DNA of 64,000 nucleotides. Source: Metallyticus violacea. Its lineage: Eukaryota; Arthropoda; Insecta; Mantodea; Metallyticidae. This document shows positions 58,601 to 63,620 of this stretch, piece after piece (position 1 is the stretch's first letter; every line of letters starts with the position of its first letter). The translations under genes and the position numbers were made by a program. The DNA lies in the NCBI GenBank assembly GCA_030762175.1, contig CM060846.1, forward strand, positions 237,768,512-237,832,511. The letters are read 5' to 3'. The notes below the pieces were generated by a model. That model did no database searches, was not told where the DNA came from, and saw nothing but the letters and a program-made list of their open reading frames with translations.

Positions 58601-58953
58601 ATAAACTAAAAGAGGAACATAAAGAAGAAAAACACACCACTTTTACAGCATTTGGTGCATTTAAGGTGTTATTATTCTTCTAAAATATGTACATTTTAAA
58701 AAATTCTGCATTACAATAGACAAAAAATATGTGGTTTGTGTCAATTATATGATAAATTTAATAAAGTAATTTTGTTATGTATGTCATAATCCCCTGGTAT
58801 TTCAGCTATGAGCTTTTGGAGATAAATGATAAGAAGGGCACTCAGAATGATCCAGATTAGCCACTTACCTTCAAAGACATTCGGTATTTCATCCTCAAAA
58901 TACACAAGGCATGGGAAATCTGAGACACCATAATCTTCAGCAACTTGGAAGTC
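23796..58953 (-). CDS. Multi-thioredoxin-domain, single-pass membrane protein (3' nine exons, 5' end not found)
   Basis: Nine minus-strand exons join in frame: 58953-58869, 49751-49620, 46376-46194, 46071-45931, 34396-34322, 31475-31368, 31247-31107, 26725-26543 and 23962-23796. They total 1,215 nt, or 404 residues plus TGA. Every junction is GT/AG and all internal introns are phase 1; only the intron before the first exon here is phase 0. The protein is a chain of thioredoxin-fold modules, each with an N-terminal redox-site region followed by a cis-proline strand ending in V-Y-F (Pro14, Pro119, Pro227, Pro335), joined by acidic helical linkers. CxxC pairs sit at 77-80 and 185-188. A hydrophobic helix (about 374-397) precedes an 8-residue basic tail without an ER-retrieval signal. 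The fold suggests a PDI/TMX-like or calsequestrin-like protein of the secretory pathway. That role is inferred; substrate and partners cannot be read from sequence. No signal peptide or start codon was found, so the N-terminus is missing. Confidence 0.9.
24236..24481 (-). mobile_element. tRNA-derived SINE (copy 6) in the last intron
   Basis: A minus-strand copy with 'ggattcgaactcc' as the box B complement, the conserved middle, and tail 'cgggtgttaaacaccatt'. It lies between the last two exons. Confidence 0.85.
26543..26725 (-). CDS. Exon: last thioredoxin module, redox cysteines lost
   Basis: A 183-nt phase 1-1 exon (residues 289-349) after a TGTTTTAG acceptor. The fold motifs remain: helix V-L-D-I-M-E-K-I, strand I-I-F-L-K-M and cis-Pro motif Q-L-P-A-V-V-Y-F (Pro335). 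The CxxC position reads Ala293-Glu-Glu-Ser296, exactly 108 residues after Cys185/Cys188. This module cannot form a disulfide, so it is probably structural or a binding module. There is no frame damage. Confidence 0.93.
26834..27208 (-). mobile_element. hAT transposase C-terminal fragment
   Basis: A 124-codon open segment carries the hAT C-terminal dimerisation motif: E-V-Y-K-F-A-K-L-I followed by S-S-I-T-I-N-V-E-R-S-F-S-S-L-K-R (family pattern 'ATSAxxERSFSxLKR'). Upstream K-S-E-L-K-V-L-H-A-L fits the same family. It is independent of the 13-16 kb element and no ends were identified. It lies in an intron, in the same direction as the host gene. Confidence 0.82.
27345..27540. repeat. Unassigned GC-richer interspersed repeat
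   Basis: About 195 bp of distinctly GC-richer sequence with 'ggccgggatcgaatccgcg', a box B-like stretch, near its right end. It looks like a tRNA-related SINE of another family or an old repeat; only this copy is in the window. Confidence 0.4.
28360..29560 (-). mobile_element. Mariner-type DNA transposon relic (copy 2)
   Basis: The left end starts TACGAGGGTAGGTCCATGAG near 28362. Minus-strand transposase pieces: N-terminal G-F-T-P-N-E-I-K near 29420; a helix-turn-helix region near 29160-29230; and the catalytic part at 28890-28633 with I-W-N-C-E-G-I-L-F-I-D-F and N-G-E-Y-Y-A. Frameshifts break it throughout. It differs from copy 1 in the 'EGILFIDF' block and is a separate lineage or age. Confidence 0.82.
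29650..30020 (+). mobile_element. Penelope-like element 3' fragment
   Basis: Plus-strand reading resembles the GIY-YIG C-terminal part of PLE-1: V-D-K-S-T-I-A-D-N-F-W-I, then H-D-I-S-K-E-T-R-L-L-K, with frameshifts. This is followed by a hammerhead-like core at 29962. Only the 3' end is present. Confidence 0.7.
29962..29996 (+). ncRNA. Hammerhead-like core in PLE 3' fragment
   Basis: CTGAAGA, hairpin GAGAGC/GCTCTT with an AAAA loop (one G-U pair), then GAAAC and ATT-C. The cleavage-site G is replaced by A and helix I pairs poorly, so it is probably inactive. Confidence 0.5.
30745..30976 (+). mobile_element. tRNA-derived SINE (copy 7, degraded)
   Basis: A heavily diverged copy: 'aggtcattaaggtgcaaat' for box A, 'gagattcgatttctgc' for box B, and 'ctcataaatggaaaatgc' in the body. 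It is older than the copies at 10.6 and 11.1 kb. Confidence 0.7.
31107..31247 (-). CDS. Exon: acidic linker, second 141-nt copy
   Basis: A 141-nt phase 1-1 exon (residues 242-288). It encodes D-E-E-K-I-L-S-W-L-T, the charged helix N-E-I-E-E-V-N-R-K-M-L and the strand F-L-A-V-C-F. It duplicates the exon at 45931. The donor TGTAAGTG opens a 4.4-kb intron containing a SINE, a PLE tail, a mariner and a hAT fragment. Confidence 0.93.
31368..31475 (-). CDS. Exon: cis-proline half of the C-P-E-C module
   Basis: A 108-nt phase 1-1 exon (residues 206-241). It begins after GTTTCAG with I-D-M-V-K-I and runs through A-A-A-K-Y and N-T-P-S-L-V-Y-F (cis-Pro227) to the donor GTAAGC. It aligns without gaps to the second part of the 183-nt exons. 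An intron of 120 bp separates it from the following linker exon. Confidence 0.93.
32222..32580. repeat. Direct duplication, about 215-bp period
   Basis: The stretch 32222-32360 ('tctcaccattctaagtatat' onward) recurs at about 32444-32580 with modest divergence, including 'ttatgtccat' and 'gtaatgaaatttg' blocks in the same order. It lies within a gene intron and has no coding content I recognise. Confidence 0.7.
32566..32877. repeat. Inverted repeat with arms of about 111 bp
   Basis: The left arm (32566-32676) and the right arm (about 32759-32877) are reverse complements; both hold 'aagaaacaattttggaaaat' when read from the outside in. The spacer of about 83 bp is TA-rich. This is a foldback-type element or inverted duplication. 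Confidence 0.75.
34322..34396 (-). CDS. Exon: C-P-E-C redox site of the next module
   Basis: A 75-nt phase 1-1 exon (residues 181-205) bounded by a TTTTTCAG acceptor and a GTACAT donor. It encodes D-E-D-C-P-E-C (Cys185 and Cys188) and the helix E-D-I-L-E-H-L. With the 108-nt exon at 31368 it makes 183 nt, exactly the length of the single-exon versions at 46194 and 26543. An intron was therefore gained in this module or lost from the others. Confidence 0.92.
35231..35400. mobile_element. Near-perfect palindrome (59-bp arms) plus conserved right tail
   Basis: Arms 35231-35289 and 35302-35360 match at 56 of 59 positions with a 12-nt loop. The outer ends are CCTACATTAAT/ATTAATGTAGG. The 40 bp to the right ('atatattaccattccattg' onward) also follow the 41.5 kb palindrome and PLE-1. 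It sits between the possible N-terminal and central parts of the piggyBac relic. Confidence 0.8.
35580..37110 (+). mobile_element. piggyBac-type transposon relic
   Basis: Plus-strand reading gives a decayed piggyBac transposase. Near 35920: K-D-L-K-A-F-I-A-I-M; near 36060: H-Y-L-R-F; from 36080: G-L-K-E-D-Y-V-A-L-V and S-K-P-D-K-Y-G-Q-V-F-W-M; near 36430: T-C-D-K-F-F-T-F; near 36730: Y-G-V-D-M-I-N-Q-M; and at the C-terminus C-S-L-C-E-A-N-K-Q-R-N-P-V, part of the cysteine-rich finger. The key Asp after 'YITV' is Asn here (I-M-I-N-K-Q-L). At least two frameshifts and several stops make it inactive. A stretch at 35020-35155 may be its N-terminal part. TTAA ends were not located. Confidence 0.85.
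36080..36349 (+). pseudogene. piggyBac transposase, central open segment
   Basis: An 89-codon open run covering the first catalytic segment of the transposase, with the block Q-F-M-V-S-K-P-D-K-Y-G-Q-V-F-W-M and ending A-F-H-Y-L-G-K, as in piggyBac relatives. The expected D-E-Q-L catalytic Asp has become N-K-Q-L. Confidence 0.8.
37720..41400. other. Long intron stretch without recognised elements
   Basis: Very AT-rich. Between about 40980 and 41350 plus-strand pieces such as H-V-W-K-H-L-K-T-V-A and E-V-L-A-H look like an old coding remnant, but I cannot name the family. Nothing else is supported. Confidence 0.4.
41429..41582. mobile_element. Short foldback element (perfect 20-bp ends) plus conserved right tail
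   Basis: CCTATTAGAATTTATTAAAT at 41429-41448 is exactly complementary to 41526-41545. The total unit is 117 bp. The following 37 bp ('atatattactaaccattgtg' onward) match the tails at 35361 and 45267. It is non-coding. Confidence 0.75.
43093..43121 (-). ncRNA. Damaged hammerhead-like core in the left arm of PLE-1
   Basis: On the minus strand CTGAAGA plus the hairpin GGGAGA/TCTCCC match the right-arm copy, but about five bases including most of the GAAAC-GC-GTC segment are lost (reads GAATC). This copy should not cleave. Confidence 0.6.
43430..45040 (+). pseudogene. PLE-1 polyprotein: Penelope RT plus GIY-YIG endonuclease, frameshifted
   Basis: In order: K-A-N-K-G-N-K-I-A-I-L-D-K (43505-43550); P-R-L-Y-A-L-P-K-I-H-K (43717-43750); S-F-D-V-K-A-L-F-P-S-I (RT motif A, 43910-43940); G-N-P-L-S-P-F-L-A-E-L-F (44102-44140); R-Y-V-D-D-I-F-A (RT catalytic box, 44195-44222); F-L-D-L-K-I (44325-44345). 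After a variable Lys/Asn-rich linker comes the GIY-YIG endonuclease: G-I-Y-E-I-K-C then S-Y-I-G-K-T-K-R-N-L (44800-44870) with H-F-R-N-I. Frame changes occur near 43810, 44095, 44440 and 44830. The N-terminus is cut by the left arm. The key RT aspartates survive, so decay is moderate. Confidence 0.92.
45179..45211 (+). ncRNA. Hammerhead ribozyme-like motif in the right arm of PLE-1 (best copy)
   Basis: CTGAAGA (45179-45185), perfect 6-bp hairpin GGGAGA/TCTCCC, GAAA (45202-45205), a tiny helix III (AC/GT around GC) and cleavage triplet GTC (45209-45211). Flanks GAGCAA and TTACTT can form helix I with one mismatch. All canonical core positions are present. Hammerheads with very short helix III are known from Penelope-like elements. 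Predicted cleavage lies after 45211. Confidence 0.75.
45931..46071 (-). CDS. Exon: acidic linker between modules
   Basis: A 141-nt phase 1-1 exon (residues 134-180). It encodes an acidic helix (S-V-L-E-W-L-I-D-D-D), the E-D-E-I-E-A-V-N-D-R-M helix and the terminal strand F-L-A-V-F-F. It has the same length and phase as the exon at 31107-31247, so the two are duplicates. The donor TGTAAGTT is strong; the following intron runs about 11.5 kb and contains PLE-1 and the piggyBac relic. Confidence 0.93.
46194..46376 (-). CDS. Exon: thioredoxin module with C-H-I-C redox pair
   Basis: A 183-nt phase 1-1 exon (residues 73-133). It carries Cys77-His-Ile-Cys80 followed by an acidic helix, the strand I-H-M-V-K-I and the cis-Pro motif T-F-P-A-M-V-Y-F (Pro119). 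This is a complete redox half-module in one exon. The acceptor is GTTTCAG and the donor is GTAGCT, weaker than the GTAAGT sites elsewhere in the gene. It lies only 122 bp upstream of the next exon, one of the two shortest introns here. Confidence 0.93.
46636..46705. repeat. (AAT)n microsatellite
   Basis: About 60 bp of AAT units followed by AAC units. Confidence 0.95.
46750..47340 (-). mobile_element. APE-type LINE 3' fragment
   Basis: Minus-strand reading gives a post-RT LINE region: E-V-W-V-I-T and K-K-C near 47230, S-M-E-L-C-K-N-V-F-R-E-M-G-I-L near 47120, H-E-Y-R-V-I-Q-L and Y-N-T-R-G-K-N-N near 47020. Relatives read 'SCKELFKxxxIL' and 'HNTRxKxN' here. It lies just upstream of the exon at 46376-46194, in the same direction. 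Confidence 0.75.
47620..48490 (-). mobile_element. DDE transposase (Tc/mariner-type) relic
   Basis: Minus-strand reading: F-S-M-N-V-W-A-G-T-I and R-P-Y-I-L-P-D-W-L-N-G (48130-48050), then M-W-F-H-H-D-G-M-P (47995-47970; second catalytic Asp), then S-P-D-L-A-P-K-D-F-F-F-W-G (47880-47840; third catalytic Asp), and C-terminal E-Y-V-R-Q-S-M-R-H-C-C. Frameshifts occur near 48180 and 47985. This is the arthropod lineage with 'NVWAGI' and 'WFQHDGAPxH' motifs. Confidence 0.83.
48575..49450 (-). mobile_element. APE-type LINE fragment (endonuclease part)
   Basis: Minus-strand reading gives V-P-V-F-L-K-Q-L-N-N-I-I, then S-I-I-L-G-D-I-N-I (the LGDFN motif of apurinic-type endonucleases), then R-V-T-H-N-S-S-I-T-I-D-N-I-Y-T-N and S-L-S-D-H-H-A-I-Y-I (SDH motif). 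These are the classic C-terminal endonuclease blocks of Jockey/CR1-like LINEs. Downstream, toward 48600, is a decayed linker. Stops are present. Confidence 0.82.
49620..49751 (-). CDS. Exon: acidic linker and first strand of the next module
   Basis: A 132-nt phase 1-1 exon (residues 29-72) between a TTTCAG acceptor and a TGTAAGTA donor. It encodes the Glu-rich helix E-E-E-E-V-L-Q-W-L-I and ends with the strand Y-L-A-V-Y-F, the core beta strand before a thioredoxin active site. It is homologous to the 141-nt exons at 45931 and 31107 but three codons shorter, which accounts for the 105-residue rather than 108-residue spacing to the next cis-proline. Confidence 0.9.
49760..50940. other. Intron stretch without recognised elements
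   Basis: AT-rich. No coding motif or structured repeat seen. Confidence 0.45.
50950..51895 (-). mobile_element. LINE reverse-transcriptase fragment (3' part, split by PLE-2)
   Basis: Near 51880-51700 the minus strand reads R-P-Q-Q-G-C-K-L-S-P-I-L-F (the GxxQGCxLSPxLF box) and L-L-L-A-D-N (FADD box, degenerate). A 102-codon open segment at 51261-50953 downstream, rich in Cys, Glu and Asp, fits no family I know and may be this LINE's C-terminus. The piece upstream of the same RT appears on the other side of PLE-2. Confidence 0.7.
51968..52003 (-). ncRNA. Hammerhead-like core, left arm of PLE-2
   Basis: Minus strand: TTGATGA (C3 changed to T), hairpin with GAACA-type pairing, intact CGAAAC, then TG and GTT. 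One core base is changed, so activity is doubtful. Confidence 0.5.
53219..53254 (+). ncRNA. Hammerhead-like core, right arm of PLE-2
   Basis: TTGATGA, perfect 7-bp hairpin GAGAACA/TGTTCTC with an AAA loop, then AAAAC in place of GAAAC and GTT. The hairpin is preserved while two catalytic bases are mutated. Confidence 0.5.
53366..54070 (-). mobile_element. LINE reverse-transcriptase fragment (5' part, split by PLE-2)
   Basis: The minus strand near 53560-53480 reads H-G-T-S-F-M-I-F-L-D-L-K-K, the FxDLxKAF block (RT motif A) of LINEs, with degenerate flanks. The next RT block (QGCxLSP) appears at 51880 on the far side of PLE-2, in the same orientation. The sequence upstream to 54070 is probably LINE too but too decayed to assign. 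Confidence 0.6.
54075..56330. other. Intron stretch without recognised elements
   Basis: Overlapping short open frames on both strands at 54066-54600 stand out from the surrounding sequence but show no family motif. At about 54715-54750 a 30-bp motif ('aaggatgctctttaac') recurs from 8695. Nothing else is recognised. Confidence 0.4.
56290..56447 (+). mobile_element. Penelope-like element 3' end (PLE-3 family, copy a)
   Basis: This segment matches the reverse complement of 57244-57395 at high identity, including the shared 'cttaataccac' stretch, the hammerhead core and the end 'cctcataagtaatttgtta'. Only the 3' end is present. Confidence 0.8.
56354..56388 (+). ncRNA. Hammerhead ribozyme-like motif (PLE-3 copy a)
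   Basis: CTGATGA, hairpin GAAGG/CCTTT (one G-U pair), GAAAC, AT, cleavage triplet GTC (56386-56388). The core is intact. Helix I can form only about two adjacent pairs plus one, so cleavage would be weak as a monomer. Confidence 0.65.
57244..57523 (-). mobile_element. Penelope-like element 3' end (PLE-3 family, copy b) with short inverted right end
   Basis: The minus strand encodes a PLE C-terminus (V-W-E-N-I-F-L-N-E-N-K-E-N-F-V-N-F-D) followed by the hammerhead core and tail. At 57495-57523 the terminal motif 'cctcataaataatttgtta' returns on the plus strand, so the unit is bounded by inverted ends like PLE-1 and PLE-2 but with nearly all of the body deleted. Confidence 0.78.
57301..57335 (-). 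ncRNA. Hammerhead ribozyme-like motif (PLE-3 copy b)
   Basis: Minus strand: CTGACGA, hairpin GAAGG/CCTTT, GAAAC, AT, GTC. All catalytic core bases fit the CUGANGA...GAAA...GUC consensus. Confidence 0.68.
58869..58953 (-). CDS. Exon: C-terminal half of the first visible thioredoxin module
   Basis: An 85-nt exon that starts in phase 0 after a TTTCAG acceptor and ends in phase 1 at a GTAAGT donor. It encodes residues 1-28 of the partial protein, with the cis-Pro strand D-F-P-C-L-V-Y-F (Pro14). The matching part of the other modules lies in the second half of a 183-nt unit, so this module was split by an intron at a place of its own. The partner exon with the redox site, about 98 nt by analogy, was not found between 59 and 64 kb. 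Confidence 0.88.
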
Positions 58954-59830
58954 CTGAAACAAAATTAATAAATATTTTATTTTATGTTTACATTAAGTTT
59001 TATGGGTCCATTAGATGAAATTAATATCTATTTATTTAAAAAAACTGTTTTAAGTAGCATATAAACAGACGCCATGTATTTAAAAATAAATTCAGCTTAA
59101 AATAAAATATAACCGATATTTATTTTCCCCTGTCTCAAACACACACATGCTTTATACACTTTACTCAGTGACTTAGGTTTAGTTTGACAAAACAAGGAGG
59201 ACATTACAAAGGCTGTGCTCTACACAACATAGGTTTCCCCAAGGAAAATTACAGCATATACATATAAATTTTATTTCTAATCTCCGTTTTATTATCACAA
59301 TAGACCAACGTTCGGACAATGCTTGTCCTTCTGAGAGAATGCCTTTCTTATCGATACGATTCATTACTCAGGTTGTCTAATGAGTACCTTGTGATTGAAC
59401 AATTTCTTCGCTAACAAGATATCAGCATAAGCCTGACGGAAGTTATGGTACATGACATCTGAGGGAAGGAGTTTGTGGCAGCAATGCAGAAACCTACTCG
59501 GAAAAATAGGTAAAGTTTAGGGTCAGCTAATGATTGATGCTAAGGTAACTTCGTGTCTATGGTAGCAAAGGTTACATCACTATTAGTAAGACATCTGTTG
59601 CATGCCAGCGAAGCCTCTCTCGCGGAATAGCAGCTTCGATTTTGAAAATGAGTCATAACTACATGAACTCATATAAGGAACATACTTCAATTGGGTGACT
59701 ACTAATCATATACAGGTCTTCCTTTTTTATCAAGTTTTTCCTCAGAGTGTTTAAATTTGATTGATGATCACTATTCACTCTGTGACATCTCACTGGAACC
59801 ATATTCTTCTTCCGTTTCAAAGTCCCATCT

Positions 59831-59921
59831 TATAGAATAGGAATAGAATAGAATAGAATAGAATAGAATAGAATAGAATAGAATAGAATAGAATAGAATA
59901 GAATAGAATAGAATATAGAAT
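59831..59921. repeat. (TAGAA)n pentanucleotide satellite
   Basis: About eighteen near-perfect 5-bp units on the plus strand. Confidence 0.95.
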
Positions 59922-60993
59922 AGCATAGGAACAGTTTGCCTGTAAATCTTATATTTGACACTCTCGGTTGAAGTATCGCTCACAACTGACCGAACGATTA
60001 CATCATTCGGCTGACCGCTCTAGCACAGTATGCAGAACTTTCTAAACGAGCTTAATGTTTGTATTGCTATTTTTCTGCTCGGTTTTTAGTATTTCGTTAT
60101 ATTTTTAGCTTCCACAAGACTCGCTTTTGCAGCTTATTTCTTGTAGTTTTACAGGTAATATGTAAGTCTGTATATGTTCTTCAAATAATAAACTAAATAT
60201 ACATCACCTATTTTTTGCCTCTTGCATTTATCAATTAGTTCCGTTGCTTTGGATATATTTTTATTTGATTTTCTTCCCAAATTTAGGCAGGCAGATATTT
60301 TTATGTATACAGGAGCTGATCTATAAATATTAACAAAACTACACTAAAATTATATTTAAGTAGGTTCAAAATTAAAGGATTATGTCGCAAGTATATCTGT
60401 TGAAATACAAAGGAAATATGGTTTCCTGCTGAATGCCATTACAGAGTGATCCCTGCGTCATGTAGTTATGTGGGCGATAATGATGTGCCGCATTGATTAT
60501 ATGGTTGCAGAACCTTCTAGAAGCACGTGTACCTTGGGTGTAGCACAAACGGTATTATCAATTAGGGTTCTTTAGAGAAATTTGCTCTATTAGCTCTTAG
60601 TCTCTCTTAGCACCTGTTCAATTTGACTTTGTCTGCGCTTCGCATGTGTACCGGTATGGTAACCGGTGCTCCGGCAGGTACTTGTCTGTCGGGCACCATC
60701 CTTCAGCTTCTGTACTATTGTTAGACATCACTCTTTGCACTATTCGGCATTCTTGACTTTGTTAAACTTAATGCTTTACAATTTGTATCTAAGGGCCAAT
60801 TGTATAATAGTTGCTAATTGGAGATTACTTTTAACAATAATTTAAAAAGTAACTAGAGGTTAGTCATCATTTCTGTTGCATAAAAATAATCTCGAGCTTG
60901 CAATAACCGTCAAGAAACGATTATTCATATTTCCCGCCTCTTGATATCCTCCTTAATATGTCCTCCTTAATATCTCCTTTTCCTCCTTAATAT

Positions 60994-61230
60994 GTCTTCA
61001 AAAATGGATAAGGAAAAGTCAAAGCGAATGCAAGCGGCAAATTTTAGTAAACGTGAGAAGGATATTATTATTACTCTGGTGCTAAAATATCAGGGAATAA
61101 TTAAAAGAAAAAGACTCCATCTCAAATAAGAATAAAGGAGTAGATGGGTGGAAATTGCGAAAGAGTATACTAATTCTACACTAAAGACGTCTGCATTATA
61201 ACCCCCAAGCGATATAATGGGTATGTGTAT
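60994..61230 (+). pseudogene. Myb/SANT-like (zeste-type) DNA-binding protein fragment of Harbinger
   Basis: Starts M-S-S-K-M-D-K-E-K-S-K-R and continues A-N-F-S-K-R-E-K-D-I-I-I-T-L-V-L-K-Y, the first helix of the Myb/SANT-like domain found in zeste-type proteins and Harbinger accessory proteins. A stop falls about 43 codons in, and the rest (W-V-E-I-A-K-E-Y) is readable only after a frame change. No full domain remains. Confidence 0.72.
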
Positions 61231-61439
61231 TCAGTTTATAGTACCTAAACTCCAGGAAAGTTGCGAATGTTATAGAATCCTAACATCAATTTCTTTAATT
61301 TTCCCCCTTCGGTTGACATTTTAATGAATAGAGGTCCCAGAGCTGCTATTTCTCTAGTAACTGTATGGATGGTTCTACTGGACGTTTCTTTCTCCACTTT
61401 GAACATCCTCCAATAGTATTTGGAATTTTCCTGTCGCAT
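61190..61439 (-). pseudogene. Harbinger transposase fragment
   Basis: A 64-codon minus-strand run with S-S-R-T-I-H-T-V-T-R-E-I and L-G-F-Y-N-I-R-N-F-P-G-V. Intact transposases continue 'xGCxDGTHI' with the first catalytic Asp; here a stop follows FPGV and degraded T-E-Y-T lies downstream. The catalytic Asp is lost. Confidence 0.75.
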
Positions 61440-62043
61440 AGAACCTAAAAGTTAATAGTACCATGATCATCGAATTCAAAGCACGAATTCGCCTAGTTTG
61501 TGATTGTAATCGGGAACGTAACATCGATTCCAGTCTTCCACATCTTTGGCTAAGCGAAACAGCAATTTTATTTTTTTTTTATCATTCAGTTCTAGGGACG
61601 GATTATTTCTCTCATGAGGGGAGCACAGTAAAATTCATCTTCGGACGAGATGTCTGAAATCAGAAATCTATACAATATACCACTTGTAAGATTTAACAAA
61701 ACATAACTACAATTGAACACAACCTTGTCTATTGTTATTACGCGGAAATGAAAAGTGAAACATTGAGGAAACTTTATCTACACAAAATTAAAATGAAAGT
61801 AACTAATCATTTTATTTATAAAAGAAGCTGTTATGCTTCTGTAATCAGAAATGTTTTATTTGACAATTATTTGACTTTAATTGGCGCTTTAACGTGTAGA
61901 ATGTCGCAAGTTAGATTTAATTTGAGGTTAAGACGAAATAATTTCAGATTGGTGTTTATACAATCTAAATTTCCAAATTAAGTATAACTGACGCTTAATT
62001 TTATACCCTAAACTCAAGTTAAATCTTTATACAGCTGACCGTA

Positions 62044-63135
62044 AGAGTTGCTCTATTTCTCTCTATCCTAAATCCTTTTAACATCTGAGCTGCGCTTCCA
62101 AACTATGTCCGATCCCTGGGTACAAAAGGATCGTGACGTATTTGGCGGAGGCACAGGGACCTGTTTTGTTTCTGAAGGGTCATGGTTTCAATTCCGATCT
62201 TTATAGTACTAAATCGTGACATATTTGGTTGACGCACGGCTTCTGCTTTTATTTGACAAAAGTATGGTTCGATCTTCGTGCTCTTCTTCCGCTTCGTGAA
62301 GGTGCATTTTGCTTTAGAAATTCTTTTTTTCATTATGCATTTGTTGGTGCTACAAACTTTATTACAGTTTTTGACAGTTTTTATGAAAATATCTATTTTA
62401 GCACACTATGTTCTTGCTAATGCATATCAATGATTGTAATTTTTATTAATTCTTATTTTGCTTTTGGTATTTTCATTGTTGATTTGTATGCTATTTTCAT
62501 TTCTAGCCTGTTCTAACCACCAGCAATTAGGATTAGTAATTTTTCTTTCTGTAGTGCATCTATCTTGTTTTCAACGTTTTTTTCCCCGTTTTCTGCTAGA
62601 TATAATTTTGATTTGCTTATTTTGTCTGTTTTACGCATTCATTTCACTAAAACAAATACATTTAACCCTTTAGTGAAATTATTTTCAAAGTCAGCATTTT
62701 TTTTCATCTTTTTAATTTTCATGTAAACTAATGTTTCCCCCCCCCATCAGCTAATCATAGTATTTAGTGGCCATTAAATTTAACCCGAATTCTTTTATGT
62801 AATCGGGTCATGCTCTGATGTTGATACTTTTAAAATTTTCAAATTGATACCTGGCTCTCGGGAACTGTGTTTTAATTATTTATTTTCTTCACCAAGTAGT
62901 TTGCTTTTAGGATACCTTACAATACCTTCGCGGTAAGAACTAGGAATATCAGTAGAGCTTTGTTTGTTGGATACAAGAACTTAGGCTATGCATGACGTTC
63001 GTAGCTTTGAAATTTTATCCTGCATTTTATGTCTATATATAGTTGCTCTATTTCTCCCTCATCTATATCCTTTTAACATCTGAGCTACGCTTCCAAATTA
63101 TGTCCAATCCCTACGCACAAACGGATTGTGACAAT
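62044..63135. repeat. Direct repeat pair, about 95 bp, 1 kb apart
   Basis: About 62044-62140 and 63040-63133 share 'gttgctctatttctc', 'ccttttaacatctgagct' and 'cgcttccaaa' blocks in the same order. On the minus strand the shared part contains 'gtagctcagatgttaaaa', resembling a tRNA box A, so these may be 3'-truncated SINEs of another family. Confidence 0.6.
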
Positions 63136-63139
63136 ATTT

Positions 63140-63576
63140 ATGCTTTTGGTTTAAATTGTTGCTTAGGACATGGAGCAGGTCTTGCAGAAAATTGCAATCT
63201 TATAGGCTGTTAACCTCCTCCCATCTTCATTTCCACGATTATTGGTAGATATTTAATTGAAAACACGTAGTCCCAGTGATACGACCCATGTTCAAATCTC
63301 TTACTTAGAAATAGCATTCTTTGAATACACATGCAGAGGAGAATGTTTAATTAGGTATTCTTTGTAGCTTTGCGATTAGCAAAGAGAAGGTGACATATTT
63401 TAAAAGGTATATAATTCTTATAAATATATACTTTTTTCTTTGAAATGTAATTGGATTTGTTGAAAAGCGAGATCGAATAGATAATCGCATCAGTGCCATT
63501 AAACAGAGGCGATCCTACTATTAAGTCGCAGGGTCACGTAACTTGTCAACTGCAACTGAAAAATACTTAGTTAATA

Positions 63577-63620
<44 letters not shown>

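Larger units (their letters stand above)
60790..61970. mobile_element. PIF/Harbinger-type element, internally decayed
   Basis: Two facing partial genes (plus-strand Myb/SANT-like, minus-strand transposase) lie between imperfect inverted ends: 'caattgtataatagttgcta' at about 60798 against 'agattgtataaacaccaatc' read inward from about 61970. Harbingers characteristically carry such a two-gene pair. The exact ends and 3-bp target duplication were not resolved. Confidence 0.7.

Noticed and set aside
59371..59480. Candidate upstream exon on the minus strand with a GTACTC donor near 59380
   Set aside because: Its translation lacks a CxxC, the acidic linker or any thioredoxin motif, and the phase does not demand it.
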